Source of the DNA: Roseiarcus sp963835215
GTDB lineage: Bacteria; Pseudomonadota; Alphaproteobacteria; Rhizobiales; Beijerinckiaceae
Assembly: GCA_963835215.1 (NCBI GenBank)
Contig: CAWIES010000001.1
Location: 347,483 to 411,482, forward strand
Reading direction: 5' to 3'
DNA length: 64,000 nt
Under the pieces are notes generated by a model that did not search any database, was not told where the DNA came from, and worked only from the letters and a program-made list of their open reading frames with translations. Shown here piece by piece: positions 18,257 to 29,297 of this stretch. Numbering within the stretch: position 1 is the stretch's first letter; every line of letters begins with the position of its first letter. The translations under genes were made by a program, and so were the position numbers.

Positions 18257-18580
18257 ATGACGAAGAAGCACGAGATTTTCGACGCGCCGCCCGACGGTTT
18301 CGCGATGGCGCCCGTGCATCCCGGCGAAGTCCTGCAGGAGGAGATCGTCGCGCGCGGCCTGACGGCTCACGCGCTGGGCCTCAAGCTGCGCGTGCCCGCC
18401 AATCGCCTGACGGAAATCATCAACGGCAAACGGGGCATTTCGCCCGACACGGCCTTGCGCCTCAGTCGCTACCTCGGCCCCGGCGCCGCGTTCTGGCTGA
18501 ACTTGCAGAGCCAGTATGATTTGGCGATGGCGGAGAAGCGGCTGGGAGCGAAGATCAGGGCGGAGGTCGAGGCGGCGTAG
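18257..18580 (+). CDS. higA: HigA-type antitoxin
   Basis: 107 residues of the XRE-family HigA antitoxin. It starts after AGAGGAACGAGG. MAPVHPGEVLQEE (around 17-29) is the family opening and LTAHALGLKLRVPANRLTEI (about 35-54) is the helix-turn-helix; residues RGISPDTALRLSRYLG form the next helices. It should neutralise HigB and repress the shared promoter. Confidence 0.93.
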   Translation: MTKKHEIFDAPPDGFAMAPVHPGEVLQEEIVARGLTAHALGLKLRVPANRLTEIINGKRGISPDTALRLSRYLGPGAAFWLNLQSQYDLAMAEKRLGAKIRAEVEAA

Positions 18581-18678
18581 GGGCGCAGACGGATGCATTG
18601 CCGCAGTCGTAGTCGCTCTTCAAACCAATCGGTGCGCCAAACAACCGCCCTCCTGACGAGCATCGTCTCCAGGTGTCG

Positions 18679-19839
18679 TCAGGTCTCGTACTGCTCGCGC
18701 CGCCCTTGTGCATCGTAGTTGGGCGAACACGGCGATCCGGCAGCGTTCCACACGCAATCGATTAGCGGCTTCACTTCGTCTTGGTTCAGTCCGTCGAACG
18801 TTTCAAGCACCAATTCTGGGATAAACAGAGGATCGCGATCAAACCGTCCCGCAGAGCCGTCGCTTCTTGTGGCAATCCGCCAGCCCTTCATTCCGATCAT
18901 GGTGAGCATGATCACAATCGGCGGCGCGAAGCCGATTGATCTGAGAAGCGCCTTAGCGTGGCGAAGCTGGCTGATGACTATCCGCTCAAACGCTGGGCAG
19001 GGGAGGTCCGCCCTCCGGCTTGCCTCCTCCGAAAAATCAGAAACGATCTCGATGCATCCGTCGCGAAAAGCCTGCACATATCGAGAGCCATTCGCATGGT
19101 GGGAGCCGAGCCAAATTCCATCAACATTGAAGGACGGGGTTCCGCCTTGATTGAGGAGCCCGACCAAATTGCTGGTATCACGCCATATGACGTTCAAGTC
19201 GACGCCAGCGCGGGTCGTGAACGCTGCGAGCGGCAGAATATGCGTGACCATTTTTGCGTCAGCGCCCAACGGAATTGGGGCGTCTCCGGCTGCAACTTTC
19301 GCAATTCGTTCAATGCGGAAGAGCCTCAGCCGTTCTGCGGCGCCGGCGGAAAGCGAAAAGACGGATCGCAGCTCGTCTACGTCGAGCTGATATTTTCCAT
19401 TTGTGTCGCGCCCGTAAAATCGGAAAGCCTTTTGGAAGATCACCTGGTGAGGCGGATTCCAGCTCTTGGGGATACGCACCACGATCGCAACGTTGCCGTT
19501 CTCCAACCCAACTGGAATCGGCCTAACGCCTGTGAGGTTTGGCCGAATTCCGTCGCGCAGCATTTGCTCTAACCGCAGAATTTCCTTGTCTGGATTAATG
19601 CCAGAAAGCCCGATGAGCTGGGTTGGCAGGCCGTTCTTCTCCTCCATGCCAAAAACGAGGTTGCCGCCGAGCGTGTTGGCAAATGACGATGCGTCGTACA
19701 AAAATTCCTTTCGCTCCGCATCGCTCTGGCCGACGAGGTCGCGCTTATAGTCGAGCGTCTTTCCTTCCATTTCTCCGTCCGCAACGAGCGCCTGCAAGTC
19801 CGATTCTGTGATCGTCGATGACTTTTCAAAGAGTCCCAT
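18679..19839 (-). CDS. AlbA_2 (Schlafen-like) domain protein
   Basis: 386 residues. The N-terminal AlbA_2/Schlafen-AlbA_2 domain (about 12-150) shows EGKTLDYKRDL and EFLYDASSFANTLGGNLVFGM, the family core of divergent-nucleotide or nucleic-acid binding proteins. The C-terminal half has no motif I recognise. Base composition is visibly more AT-rich than the flanking genes, which suggests horizontal gain. It lies between a toxin-antitoxin pair and uvrA. Members of this family include transcription regulators and phage-defence proteins, but no partner is next to it. Confidence 0.75.
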   Translation of the reverse strand: MGLFEKSSTITESDLQALVADGEMEGKTLDYKRDLVGQSDAERKEFLYDASSFANTLGGNLVFGMEEKNGLPTQLIGLSGINPDKEILRLEQMLRDGIRPNLTGVRPIPVGLENGNVAIVVRIPKSWNPPHQVIFQKAFRFYGRDTNGKYQLDVDELRSVFSLSAGAAERLRLFRIERIAKVAAGDAPIPLGADAKMVTHILPLAAFTTRAGVDLNVIWRDTSNLVGLLNQGGTPSFNVDGIWLGSHHANGSRYVQAFRDGCIEIVSDFSEEASRRADLPCPAFERIVISQLRHAKALLRSIGFAPPIVIMLTMIGMKGWRIATRSDGSAGRFDRDPLFIPELVLETFDGLNQDEVKPLIDCVWNAAGSPCSPNYDAQGRREQYET

Positions 19840-19891
19840 GTGCTGTGTCTCGCGAGTGGAGCCCAGAAATCGTCGGCGCTGCCGCGGCTCG

Positions 19892-22834
<2,943 letters not shown>

Positions 22835-22898
22835 GAGAACCCTTGCGAAATGACGCGAGTCGCGCGCGAGCGCTTGCGCCGCCCCGGCGTCGATGCTA

Positions 22899-22913
22899 GA
22901 ACAAACAAAGAAC
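22899..22913 (-). promoter_or_regulatory. LexA (SOS) box between uvrA and ssb
   Basis: Read towards uvrA: GTTC-TTTGTTT-GTTC, the exact alphaproteobacterial LexA direct repeat GTTC-N7-GTTC. It lies 65 bases before uvrA and about 180 before the divergent ssb. Confidence 0.75.
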
Positions 22914-23095
22914 GTTGGGAAGGGCTGCGGGCAGCCTTCGCAGGGGTAATGTAGTGTCGAACATCGCCCTCGCCAAACGGCCGGTGAGCCCCTCGGCTGT
23001 GGACAAGTTGGGCCGGGCGCGGGATCGGCGCGGCGATGGGTTAGAAACATTCAGCAGGAGCGCCCGCGCGCAGCGCGGCGGGTCAGGAGAGCATC

Positions 23096-23590
23096 ATGGC
23101 CGGTAGCGTCAACAAAGTCATTCTGATCGGCAACCTCGGCAAAGACCCGCAAGTGCGGTCGCTCAATTCCGGCGACAAGGTCGTCAACTTCACGCTCGCG
23201 ACCTCGGAGACCTGGCGCGACAAGGCCACCGGCGAGCGTAAGGAAAAGACCGAGTGGCACAACATTGTGGTGTTCAACGAGAACATCGGCAAGGTGGTCG
23301 AGCAATATTGCAAGAAGGGCACCAAGGTCTACGTTGAGGGCCAGTTGCAGACCCGCAAATGGGCGGATCAATCGGGGGTCGAAAAATACACCACCGAGGT
23401 CGTGCTGCAGCGCTTCCGCGGCGAGCTGACGCTGCTCGATTCGCGCGGCGCGGGCGGCAAGTCGCGTGAGGACTTCGGCGGCGGCGAAGAGCGCAAGCCG
23501 AGCTTCGGTCGCGCTTCGCCGGTCGAGGCCAAGCGTCCGGCCCTGTCGGGCGGGGGCGGCGGCGAGATGGACGACGACATTCCGTTCTGA
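23096..23590 (+). CDS. ssb: Single-stranded DNA-binding protein
   Basis: Coats single-stranded DNA in replication, recombination and repair. 164 residues. An OB fold (about 3-110) opens with AGSVNKVILIGNLGKDPQVR. A Gly-rich linker follows, then the acidic tip DDDIPF, which recruits partner proteins. It is divergent from uvrA, sharing a gap with an SOS box, the arrangement common in this class. Confidence 0.97.
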   Translation: MAGSVNKVILIGNLGKDPQVRSLNSGDKVVNFTLATSETWRDKATGERKEKTEWHNIVVFNENIGKVVEQYCKKGTKVYVEGQLQTRKWADQSGVEKYTTEVVLQRFRGELTLLDSRGAGGKSREDFGGGEERKPSFGRASPVEAKRPALSGGGGGEMDDDIPF

Positions 23591-23603
23591 GCGGCGGGTC
23601 GTC

Positions 23604-23718
23604 CCTTCTCCCTGCGAGCGGGGAGAAGGTTAGGATGAGGGGCCTCGTGATTGGCCGCAACGGGCGAATAGTCACCGCGCCCCTCACCCCAGCCCTCTCC
23701 CCGCAAGCGGGGAGAGGG
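23604..23718. repeat. Two palindromic repeats after ssb
   Basis: CCTTCTCCC (23604-23612) pairs with GGGAGAAGG (23621-23629). A second perfect 12-bp stem CCCTCTCCCCGC-AA-GCGGGGAGAGGG spans 23693-23718. These belong to the same type as the repeat after ndk and may serve as an mRNA end or be inert. Confidence 0.75.
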
Positions 23719-23741
23719 GGGAATGCGCAAGGAGTCGCGTT

Positions 23742-24053
23742 ATGGCCAAGCCGAAAGCCCTTAGCGCCGCCGAAATTGATGCCGGCCTGAAGACGCTTCC
23801 AGACTGGAAGCGCGAGGGCGGGGCCATTCGCGCCGCCTACAAACTCGCTTCGTTTCGCGATGCGATGGCCTTCATCACCCGCGTCGCGTTCGAAGCGGAG
23901 GCGATGAACCACCATCCCGAAATCGCCAACGTCTACAATCGCGTCTCATTTTTGCTGACGACCCATGACGCGGGCGACAAAACGACCGAACGCGACCTCG
24001 AGCTGGCGCGGCGCATCTCGGCCGTCGCGCCCTCGTTCCTCGAGGCGCTCTGA
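23742..24053 (+). CDS. Pterin-4a-carbinolamine dehydratase
   Basis: 103 residues, full family length. Dehydrates 4a-hydroxytetrahydropterin in pterin recycling. The active-site motif EAMNHHPEIANVYNRVSF (about 53-70) has His57-His58 and Pro59, and TTHDAG keeps the second histidine (His75). No aromatic amino acid hydroxylase is nearby, so its role here may be in other pterin metabolism. It converges on a DHFR-like gene and is close to folE. Confidence 0.92.
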   Translation: MAKPKALSAAEIDAGLKTLPDWKREGGAIRAAYKLASFRDAMAFITRVAFEAEAMNHHPEIANVYNRVSFLLTTHDAGDKTTERDLELARRISAVAPSFLEAL

Positions 24054-24063
24054 AGCTTGCGGC

Positions 24064-24630
24064 TCAGGCGGCGGGCTCCCGCCGCCAGGTCGTCACCGAC
24101 ACCGCCGCTCCCTGATCGAGCCAGCGCTGCGGCCCCGGCGCGAGGCCGGCGTCCGCCAGCGCCCGCTCGACCGGCTTCCCGTCGGGGCCGAAGACCGGCA
24201 AGCCGCCCGGGACCCGAAGCGTGGCGACGCGGCTGAGATGGAAGGCGGCATAGCCGCGCTTCAGGAACAGCGCATAGACCTGCGGCCCGCCGAGGATCGC
24301 CGCCACGCCGCCATCGACGCCAAGCGCCGCGCAGGCCGTGGCGAAGGGCGCGCCAAGCGGGTTCCACAGCACCCCATGGGGCGTCTCGGGGTCGGGGGCG
24401 ATCGTCGGCGTCCGGCTGGTGACGACGACGCGCCGGCGGCGCGCGGAATTTCCCTCGCCCTCGTGCGAGTGCCGGCCATGCACCAGCACGGCAGCGCGAT
24501 CGAGCGCCTCGGCAAGCACGCGCTGGTCGGCGCGGTTGATCAGCGCTTCGGGCATGTGGCCGCTCGCGTCGGCGATCATCCCGTCGGCGGAGGCGATCGC
24601 AAAGGCTTCGTAGCGGAATGCGTCCTGCAT
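24064..24630 (-). CDS. Dihydrofolate reductase-like protein
   Basis: 188 residues with the DHFR/RibD-C fold. AIASADGMIADASGHMP (around 11-27) is the N-terminal substrate and cofactor strand, and ILGGPQVYALFL (about 111-122) is the dinucleotide-binding GG motif typical of DHFR. The protein may reduce a pterin with NADPH, but the substrate is not shown. Canonical DHFR residues are only partly kept, so it is not a clear folA. It precedes folE's stop by 38 bases. Confidence 0.7.
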   Translation of the reverse strand: MQDAFRYEAFAIASADGMIADASGHMPEALINRADQRVLAEALDRAAVLVHGRHSHEGEGNSARRRRVVVTSRTPTIAPDPETPHGVLWNPLGAPFATACAALGVDGGVAAILGGPQVYALFLKRGYAAFHLSRVATLRVPGGLPVFGPDGKPVERALADAGLAPGPQRWLDQGAAVSVTTWRREPAA

Positions 24631-24668
24631 CGGCGAATAGCCTCCAAAGCGCGCTTAAACTGCCGCGG

Positions 24669-25382
24669 TCAGGAATTGCTTTGCGAGTCGACCAGCGTCA
24701 GGAACTCGCTGCGGGTCATCGGCTGATCGCGGAAACAGCCGAGCATGCGGCTGGTGACGAGATCGGCGCCGTGCTTACGGACGCCGCGACTCATCATGCA
24801 ATGATGGGTCGCCTTGATCACCACGGCGACGCCGCGCGGCTGCAACACGCTTTCGATCGCATTGGCGATCTGCGCCGTCAGCCGTTCCTGGATTTGCAGC
24901 CGGCGCGCATAAATCTCGACGATTCGCGCCAGTTTGGAAATGCCGACCACGCGCCGGTCCGGCACGTAGCCGACCCAGGCGCGCCCGATGATCGGGGCGA
25001 GGTGGTGCTCGCAATGGCTCTCGAAGGTGACGCCGCGCAGCACGATCATCTCGTCGTAGCCGTCGACCTCCTCGAAGGTCGTGCGCAGCGCGTCTTCCGG
25101 GTCGCTCGCATAGCCGGCGAAATATTCGCGGTAGGCGCGAACCATGCGCGCGGGGGTGTTCTTCAGGCCGTCGCGGGTAGGGTCTTCACCGATCCAGCGC
25201 AGAATGTCGCGAAAGGCGCGCTCGGCCTCGGCGTCGTCGGGCCGAGCGGCGGCGGCGGTCGAAACGGCGAGTTTGGGGTCGATCGGCGCGGTCAAGGTCG
25301 CTCCGGTTGCCGCCGATGGGGGCGTCGGCAAGCTGTAGCCGCGCCGCGCCGGGCGCGTCAACGTCGCCACCACCTTCGTCAT
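24669..25382 (-). CDS. folE: GTP cyclohydrolase I (FolE)
   Basis: Makes 7,8-dihydroneopterin triphosphate from GTP, the first step of folate and pterin synthesis. 237 residues with an N-terminal tail of about 40 more than usual. Zinc and substrate motifs are FESHCEHHLAPIIG and ATHHCMMSRG. The ATG 25382 is the only ATG upstream; TTG codons at residue 30 could be the real start (TAPIDPKL). It is divergent from rpe. Confidence 0.92.
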   Translation of the reverse strand: MTKVVATLTRPARRGYSLPTPPSAATGATLTAPIDPKLAVSTAAAARPDDAEAERAFRDILRWIGEDPTRDGLKNTPARMVRAYREYFAGYASDPEDALRTTFEEVDGYDEMIVLRGVTFESHCEHHLAPIIGRAWVGYVPDRRVVGISKLARIVEIYARRLQIQERLTAQIANAIESVLQPRGVAVVIKATHHCMMSRGVRKHGADLVTSRMLGCFRDQPMTRSEFLTLVDSQSNS

Positions 25383-25507
25383 GGCCGGGGACGGCCATGA
25401 CGGGACCGGGGGACGCTGGCGCCGCGCACGACGCCCTTGGCGGCGAGACCCCGGCCGAGTATCTCAATGCCTCGGCAACGCACAGTCCGACCCGGAGGCG
25501 ACGCTTT

Positions 25508-26189
25508 ATGAGCGCATTCAACAGGTCCCTCATCGTAGCGCCGTCGATCCTGGCCGCCGACTTCGCCAATCTCGGCGAGAACGTGCGCGAGGTTTCGGCG
25601 GCCGGCGCCGACTGGATCCACCTCGACGTGATGGACGGGCATTTCGTGCCCAACATCACCTTCGGGCCGCCGCTGGTCTCGGCGCTGCGCCCCTATAGCG
25701 ACAAGACCTTCGACTGCCATCTGATGATCGAGCCGTGCGATCCTTACCTCGAAGCCTTCGCCGCCGCCGGGGCCGACAGCATCACCATCCACGCCGAGGC
25801 GACGCGCCATCTCGACCGCTCGCTGCAGGCGATCCGGGCGCTGGGCAAGCAGGCGGGCGTCGCGCTCAATCCGGCGACCCCGCCCGGCGCGATCGAATTC
25901 GTGCTCGACCGGCTCGATCTGGTGCTGGTGATGACCGTCAATCCCGGTTTTGGCGGCCAGGCGTTCATCCCGGCGATGGTCGACAAGGTGGCGCAGGTTC
26001 GCGCCCTGATCGGCGACCGTCCGATCAATATTGAAGTCGACGGCGGCGTATCGGTCGAGACCGCGCCGCTGCTGGTCGCGCGCCGGCGCCAACGTGCTGG
26101 TTTCCGGTTCGGCAGTGTTCAGGGGCGGCGGGCGGGCGGCCTACGCGAGCCATATCGCCGCCCTGCGCCGCGCCGCCGCCGCGCCTTAG
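25508..26189 (+). pseudogene. rpe: Ribulose-phosphate 3-epimerase, frame broken once
   Basis: Interconverts ribulose 5-phosphate and xylulose 5-phosphate in the cytosol. The metal-binding motif HLDVMDGHFVPNITFGP and the loop VNPGFGGQ are intact. After VETAPLLVA the sequence needs GANVLVSGSAVFRGG, which is found one frame on and ends at TAG 26187-26189. The gene has 682 bases (3n+1), so one base is extra near 26079-26082 (GCGCGCC against expected GCGGCC). The enzyme is normally needed by the pentose phosphate or Calvin cycle, so an assembly error is likely. Confidence 0.9.
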
Positions 26190-26235
26190 CGCCGCCCCGT
26201 TTGCCTTGCCCCCGCCGCGGGCGCAGACTGGCGCC

Positions 26236-26988
26236 GTGAGCGGGGGGAACGCCATTCTTATCACCGGCGCTGCGCGCGGCATTGGCCGCGCGACGGCGCG
26301 CCTCGCCGCCCGGCGCGGCTGGTCGGTCGGCGTCAATTATCTGCGCGAGGAGCGGGCCGCGCACGAACTGGTGGGCGAGATCGCGCGCGGCGGCGGCAAG
26401 GCGGTCGCGCTGCGCGGCGACGTCACCAATGAGGAAGATGTCGCGGCGCTGTTCGAAGGCGCGGCCCACGCGCTCGGGCCGCTCACCGGGGTCGTCGCCA
26501 ACGCCGGCATTGTCGCTCCGGCCTCGCGCCTCGTCGACATGAGCGTCGAGCGCATGAGGCGGATGTTCGAGGTCAATATTCTCGGCGTCTTTCTGACCGC
26601 GCGCGAGGCGGCCCGGCGAATGTCGAAGAGCCTCGGCGGCGCCGGCGGCTCGCTGGCGTTGGTCTCCTCGGCCGCGGCTCGGCTCGGCGCGCCCGGCCTC
26701 TATGTCGACTACGCCGCCTCGAAAGGCGCGCTCGACTCGCTCGCCCTCGGCCTCGCCAAGGAGCTCGCGGGCGAGGGCGTGCGGGTCAATTCGGTGCGCC
26801 CCGGCATGATCGACACCGAAATCCATGCCGCCGGCGGCGACCCCGAGCGCGCCTTCCGCGTCGGCGCGACGACGCCGATGGGCAGGCCAGGCACAGCCGA
26901 AGAAGTCGCCGAAGCGATCGTCTTCCTCCTCAGCGACGCGGCGTCCTATGTGACGGGCGCGATTCTGGACGTGGCGGGGGGACGGTAG
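26236..26988 (+). CDS. Short-chain dehydrogenase/reductase
   Basis: 250 residues of the classical SDR family. NAD(P)-binding TGAARGIG is at residues 9-16, the NAG motif at around 86-88, and the active-site Tyr-Lys pair is in YVDYAASKGAL with the catalytic Ser in LVSSAAA. The pattern resembles 3-oxoacyl-ACP reductases or sugar dehydrogenases, but the substrate cannot be named. It begins at GTG 26236, 47 bases after rpe. Confidence 0.85.
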   Translation: MSGGNAILITGAARGIGRATARLAARRGWSVGVNYLREERAAHELVGEIARGGGKAVALRGDVTNEEDVAALFEGAAHALGPLTGVVANAGIVAPASRLVDMSVERMRRMFEVNILGVFLTAREAARRMSKSLGGAGGSLALVSSAAARLGAPGLYVDYAASKGALDSLALGLAKELAGEGVRVNSVRPGMIDTEIHAAGGDPERAFRVGATTPMGRPGTAEEVAEAIVFLLSDAASYVTGAILDVAGGR

Positions 26989-27042
26989 GGGGCGGCTTGG
27001 GGCCAGCTTGGTTAGCGGCCGAACCGTGATTTGAACTCGGCC

Positions 27043-27564
27043 CTAACCGCCGCGCCTCATTGCGTCGGCCGCAACCGCGAGCGGCAGCACGAGCGATAGG
27101 GGGGCGTCGATCAGGAGCAGGGCGCCGTAGCTTTCGTACCAGCGGGCTGCGCGATCATTCTTTGCGTCGATAAGGAGCGCGACGCCGCCGACGTCATGAG
27201 CGACACGGATGCAGCGGTCGGCCGCCCGCAGCAAGAGGGCGCCGCCGAGTCCACGGCCTTGAACCGATTTGTCGATGGCCAAGCGGCCGAGCCGGAACAC
27301 CGGCACGTCGTATCGGGCGAGACCTTTCTTCGCGAGCGCCGGTGTGCGGCTGTAGTCGAGCGAGGCCGGGCTCAGCGTATAGAAGCCGAGGATGCGCGGG
27401 GGCGCGGCCGTCGGCGTGGCGAGGAAGCATTTTGCTCCGCCGCTTTCATGATTTTGACGGGCATAGCGCCGCAGATACAGATTGAGATCGGGCTCGCCGC
27501 AATCGAAGGCCGTGCGGTCGTGCCGTTTGTCGATCGGCGCTTCCTCCCAGGCGAGGCCGGTCAT
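27043..27564 (-). CDS. TacT-like GNAT toxin
   Basis: 173 residues of the GNAT N-acetyltransferase fold. FRLGRLAIDKSVQGRGLGG (about 90-108) holds the acetyl-CoA pyrophosphate-binding motif QGRGLG. The opening FDCGEPDLNLYLRRYARQN is characteristic of TacT toxins, which acetylate the amino group of charged tRNAs and block translation. The start overlaps the stop codon of the upstream DUF1778 antitoxin by four bases. Confidence 0.9.
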   Translation of the reverse strand: MTGLAWEEAPIDKRHDRTAFDCGEPDLNLYLRRYARQNHESGGAKCFLATPTAAPPRILGFYTLSPASLDYSRTPALAKKGLARYDVPVFRLGRLAIDKSVQGRGLGGALLLRAADRCIRVAHDVGGVALLIDAKNDRAARWYESYGALLLIDAPLSLVLPLAVAADAMRRGG

Positions 27565-27836
27565 GGCAGGATGAAGCCAGCCTTTGCCGCGCGCACCAGA
27601 CGGTCGGGCGCCGCAGGCGGATTTTCGAGGAGGGCGAGGACGCGCAAGGAGTCGCGCTCCGAAAGCACGAGCCGCTCGGCTTGCGAAATATCGGCCTGCG
27701 CCTGGGGCAAGACGGCCCCCAGGATATAGCCGGTGAGATCGAGCCGCTTGAGGGAAGCGGCGCGGGTTAGGGTCGCTTTGTCTTCGGGGCGAAGCCTCAA
27801 TTCAACTCGGCCGTTGTCAGTCAGGGCGCGGGGCAT
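27561..27836 (-). CDS. TacA-like DUF1778 antitoxin
   Basis: 91 residues of the ribbon-helix-helix DUF1778 family. The N-terminal RVELRLRPEDKATLTRAAS (around 10-28) is the DNA-binding part and the C-terminal helix (about 50-91) would wrap the GNAT toxin. Its gene comes first in the operon, as in tacAT. A perfect palindrome lies 36 bases upstream. Confidence 0.9.
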   Translation of the reverse strand: MPRALTDNGRVELRLRPEDKATLTRAASLKRLDLTGYILGAVLPQAQADISQAERLVLSERDSLRVLALLENPPAAPDRLVRAAKAGFILP

Positions 27837-27871
27837 CGGGGTCTCTCAATTTCATTTGCTGCGCCATACCA

Positions 27872-27888
27872 TACGGAATGAATCCGTA
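27872..27888 (-). promoter_or_regulatory. Probable TacA operator
   Basis: TACGGA-ATGAA-TCCGTA is a perfect inverted repeat 36 bases before the antitoxin start codon. Antitoxins of this fold autorepress through such sites; this exact sequence has no known match here. Confidence 0.55.
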
Positions 27889-28065
27889 CAAGAAAATTGC
27901 GCGGGTTCGGCTTCGGTGCAACGTCGCCACCCACACCCATCATCGCCGCCCCTGTCCCGGCCATCCACATCTTTGCCAGCGAGTCGCGGGCGCGATAAAA
28001 TCGCGGGCGTGTCGCCGGCATAGCACGCCGCGCTCGCCAGCTCCTCTCGACAAGGTCAAGCCATC

Positions 28066-28479
28066 ATGCTCCGTCCGCTCGCGCTCGCCGTCCTGCTCGC
28101 CGCCCCGGTGGGCGCGCTCGCCGCCGGGCCGACCGATCCGCCGGCCTATTGGGGGACGCCCTCGGTCGATGGCGGCAAGTGTTGCGCTAGCCTTGGCGAA
28201 GTGCGCGACAACATCGACCGCATCGACCGGCAGATCGTCGCGCTGATGGCCGAACGCGCCAAATACGTCGGTGAGGCCGGGCGCTTCAAAGCCGATCCGG
28301 CGGCGGTCAGCGCGCCGGCGCGGGTCGAGGCGATCATCCTCAAGGTCAAGGCGTTGGCGCGCGAGGACGGGCTCGCCGAGCCGGTCGCCGAGCGCACCTA
28401 TCGCGCATTGATCGCCGCCTTCGAGGACTACGAGCGCGAGGAATGGGCGCGCCGCAACGCCGCCGCACCCGCCAAGTAA
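28066..28479 (+). CDS. Secreted AroQ-type chorismate mutase
   Basis: 137 residues. An N-terminal signal peptide (MLRPLALAVLLAAPVGALAAG) precedes an AroQ-type helical domain. NIDRIDRQIVALMAERAKYVGEAGRFK (about 46-72) is the chorismate mutase core and ERTYRALIAAFEDYERE its last helix. If exported, it acts in the periplasm and would not serve the cytoplasmic Phe/Tyr pathway directly. Periplasmic *AroQ enzymes are known from several bacteria. An isochorismate pyruvate-lyase activity is a possible alternative. Confidence 0.8.
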   Translation: MLRPLALAVLLAAPVGALAAGPTDPPAYWGTPSVDGGKCCASLGEVRDNIDRIDRQIVALMAERAKYVGEAGRFKADPAAVSAPARVEAIILKVKALAREDGLAEPVAERTYRALIAAFEDYEREEWARRNAAAPAK

Positions 28480-28488
28480 AGCGCGCGC

Positions 28489-29115
28489 TTAACGCCAGGC
28501 CGCGCTCGCGCCGTCGATCACGAACTGCACCGCCAACGCCGCCAGCACGACGCCGAGCATGCGACTGAGCACAATGTTGCCGGTCGTTCCGAGCAGCCGC
28601 GATATCTGTGCGGCGGCGAGAAAGGTGAGGAAGCTCAGCGCCATGGCCAGCGCAACGATCGCCAGCAGGCCGGTCAGCGTCAGCCAGTCGCCGTTCGCGC
28701 GGCCGGCGAGCAGCATCGTCGCGGTGATCGAGCCCGGCCCCGCCATCAGCGGGATCGCCAAGGGAAAGGCGGCGACGTTGCGGATATTGTCGATCGACAT
28801 CGCGTCGCTCGCCAGCTCGCGTTTGCGCTCAGCCCTCAGCGCGAACACCATGTCGAAGGCGATGTAGAACAGCAGCAGGCCGCCAGCGATGCGGAAGGCG
28901 GGGATCGAAACGCCGAGCGCGTCGAGCACCGCCCTGCCGCCAAGTGCAAAAGCGGCGAGAATGGCGAAGGCGATGATGCAGCCGCGCAGCGCCACTTCGC
29001 GCTTCGCCGCGCGCGTCATGCCGAGCGTCAGGCCGATGAAAATTGGCGCGAGGCCGGGCGGATCGAGCGTCACCAGCAGGGTGACAAGCGCGGTCTTGAG
29101 AAACTCGAGCGCCAT
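28489..29115 (-). CDS. MarC-family membrane protein
   Basis: 208 residues from ATG 29115 (MALEFLKTAL). Six hydrophobic segments (about 5-27, 40-60, 70-90, 111-133, 143-167 and 182-204) match the MarC family of integral inner membrane proteins of unknown function. LDPPGLAPIFIGL and GPGSITAT are the repeated family motifs. The open frame from 29151 is only a 12-residue extension. Confidence 0.88.
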   Translation of the reverse strand: MALEFLKTALVTLLVTLDPPGLAPIFIGLTLGMTRAAKREVALRGCIIAFAILAAFALGGRAVLDALGVSIPAFRIAGGLLLFYIAFDMVFALRAERKRELASDAMSIDNIRNVAAFPLAIPLMAGPGSITATMLLAGRANGDWLTLTGLLAIVALAMALSFLTFLAAAQISRLLGTTGNIVLSRMLGVVLAALAVQFVIDGASAAWR

Positions 29116-29297
29116 CCCCGCTCCCCCCATGTGAAGGGCGAAAGACGGCATCGGCGCGCCTGCGTCAAGGCCGCGCGGCGGCGCCCGTCGCGGCGCCCTG
29201 GTAAATAACTGATTCTAAAGCGGAAAAACGCCTCGGAAATGGCCTTCGTGACGGTGGCGCGGCGCGACAGAATCGGCTACAAAATGGCAGCGAAGAT

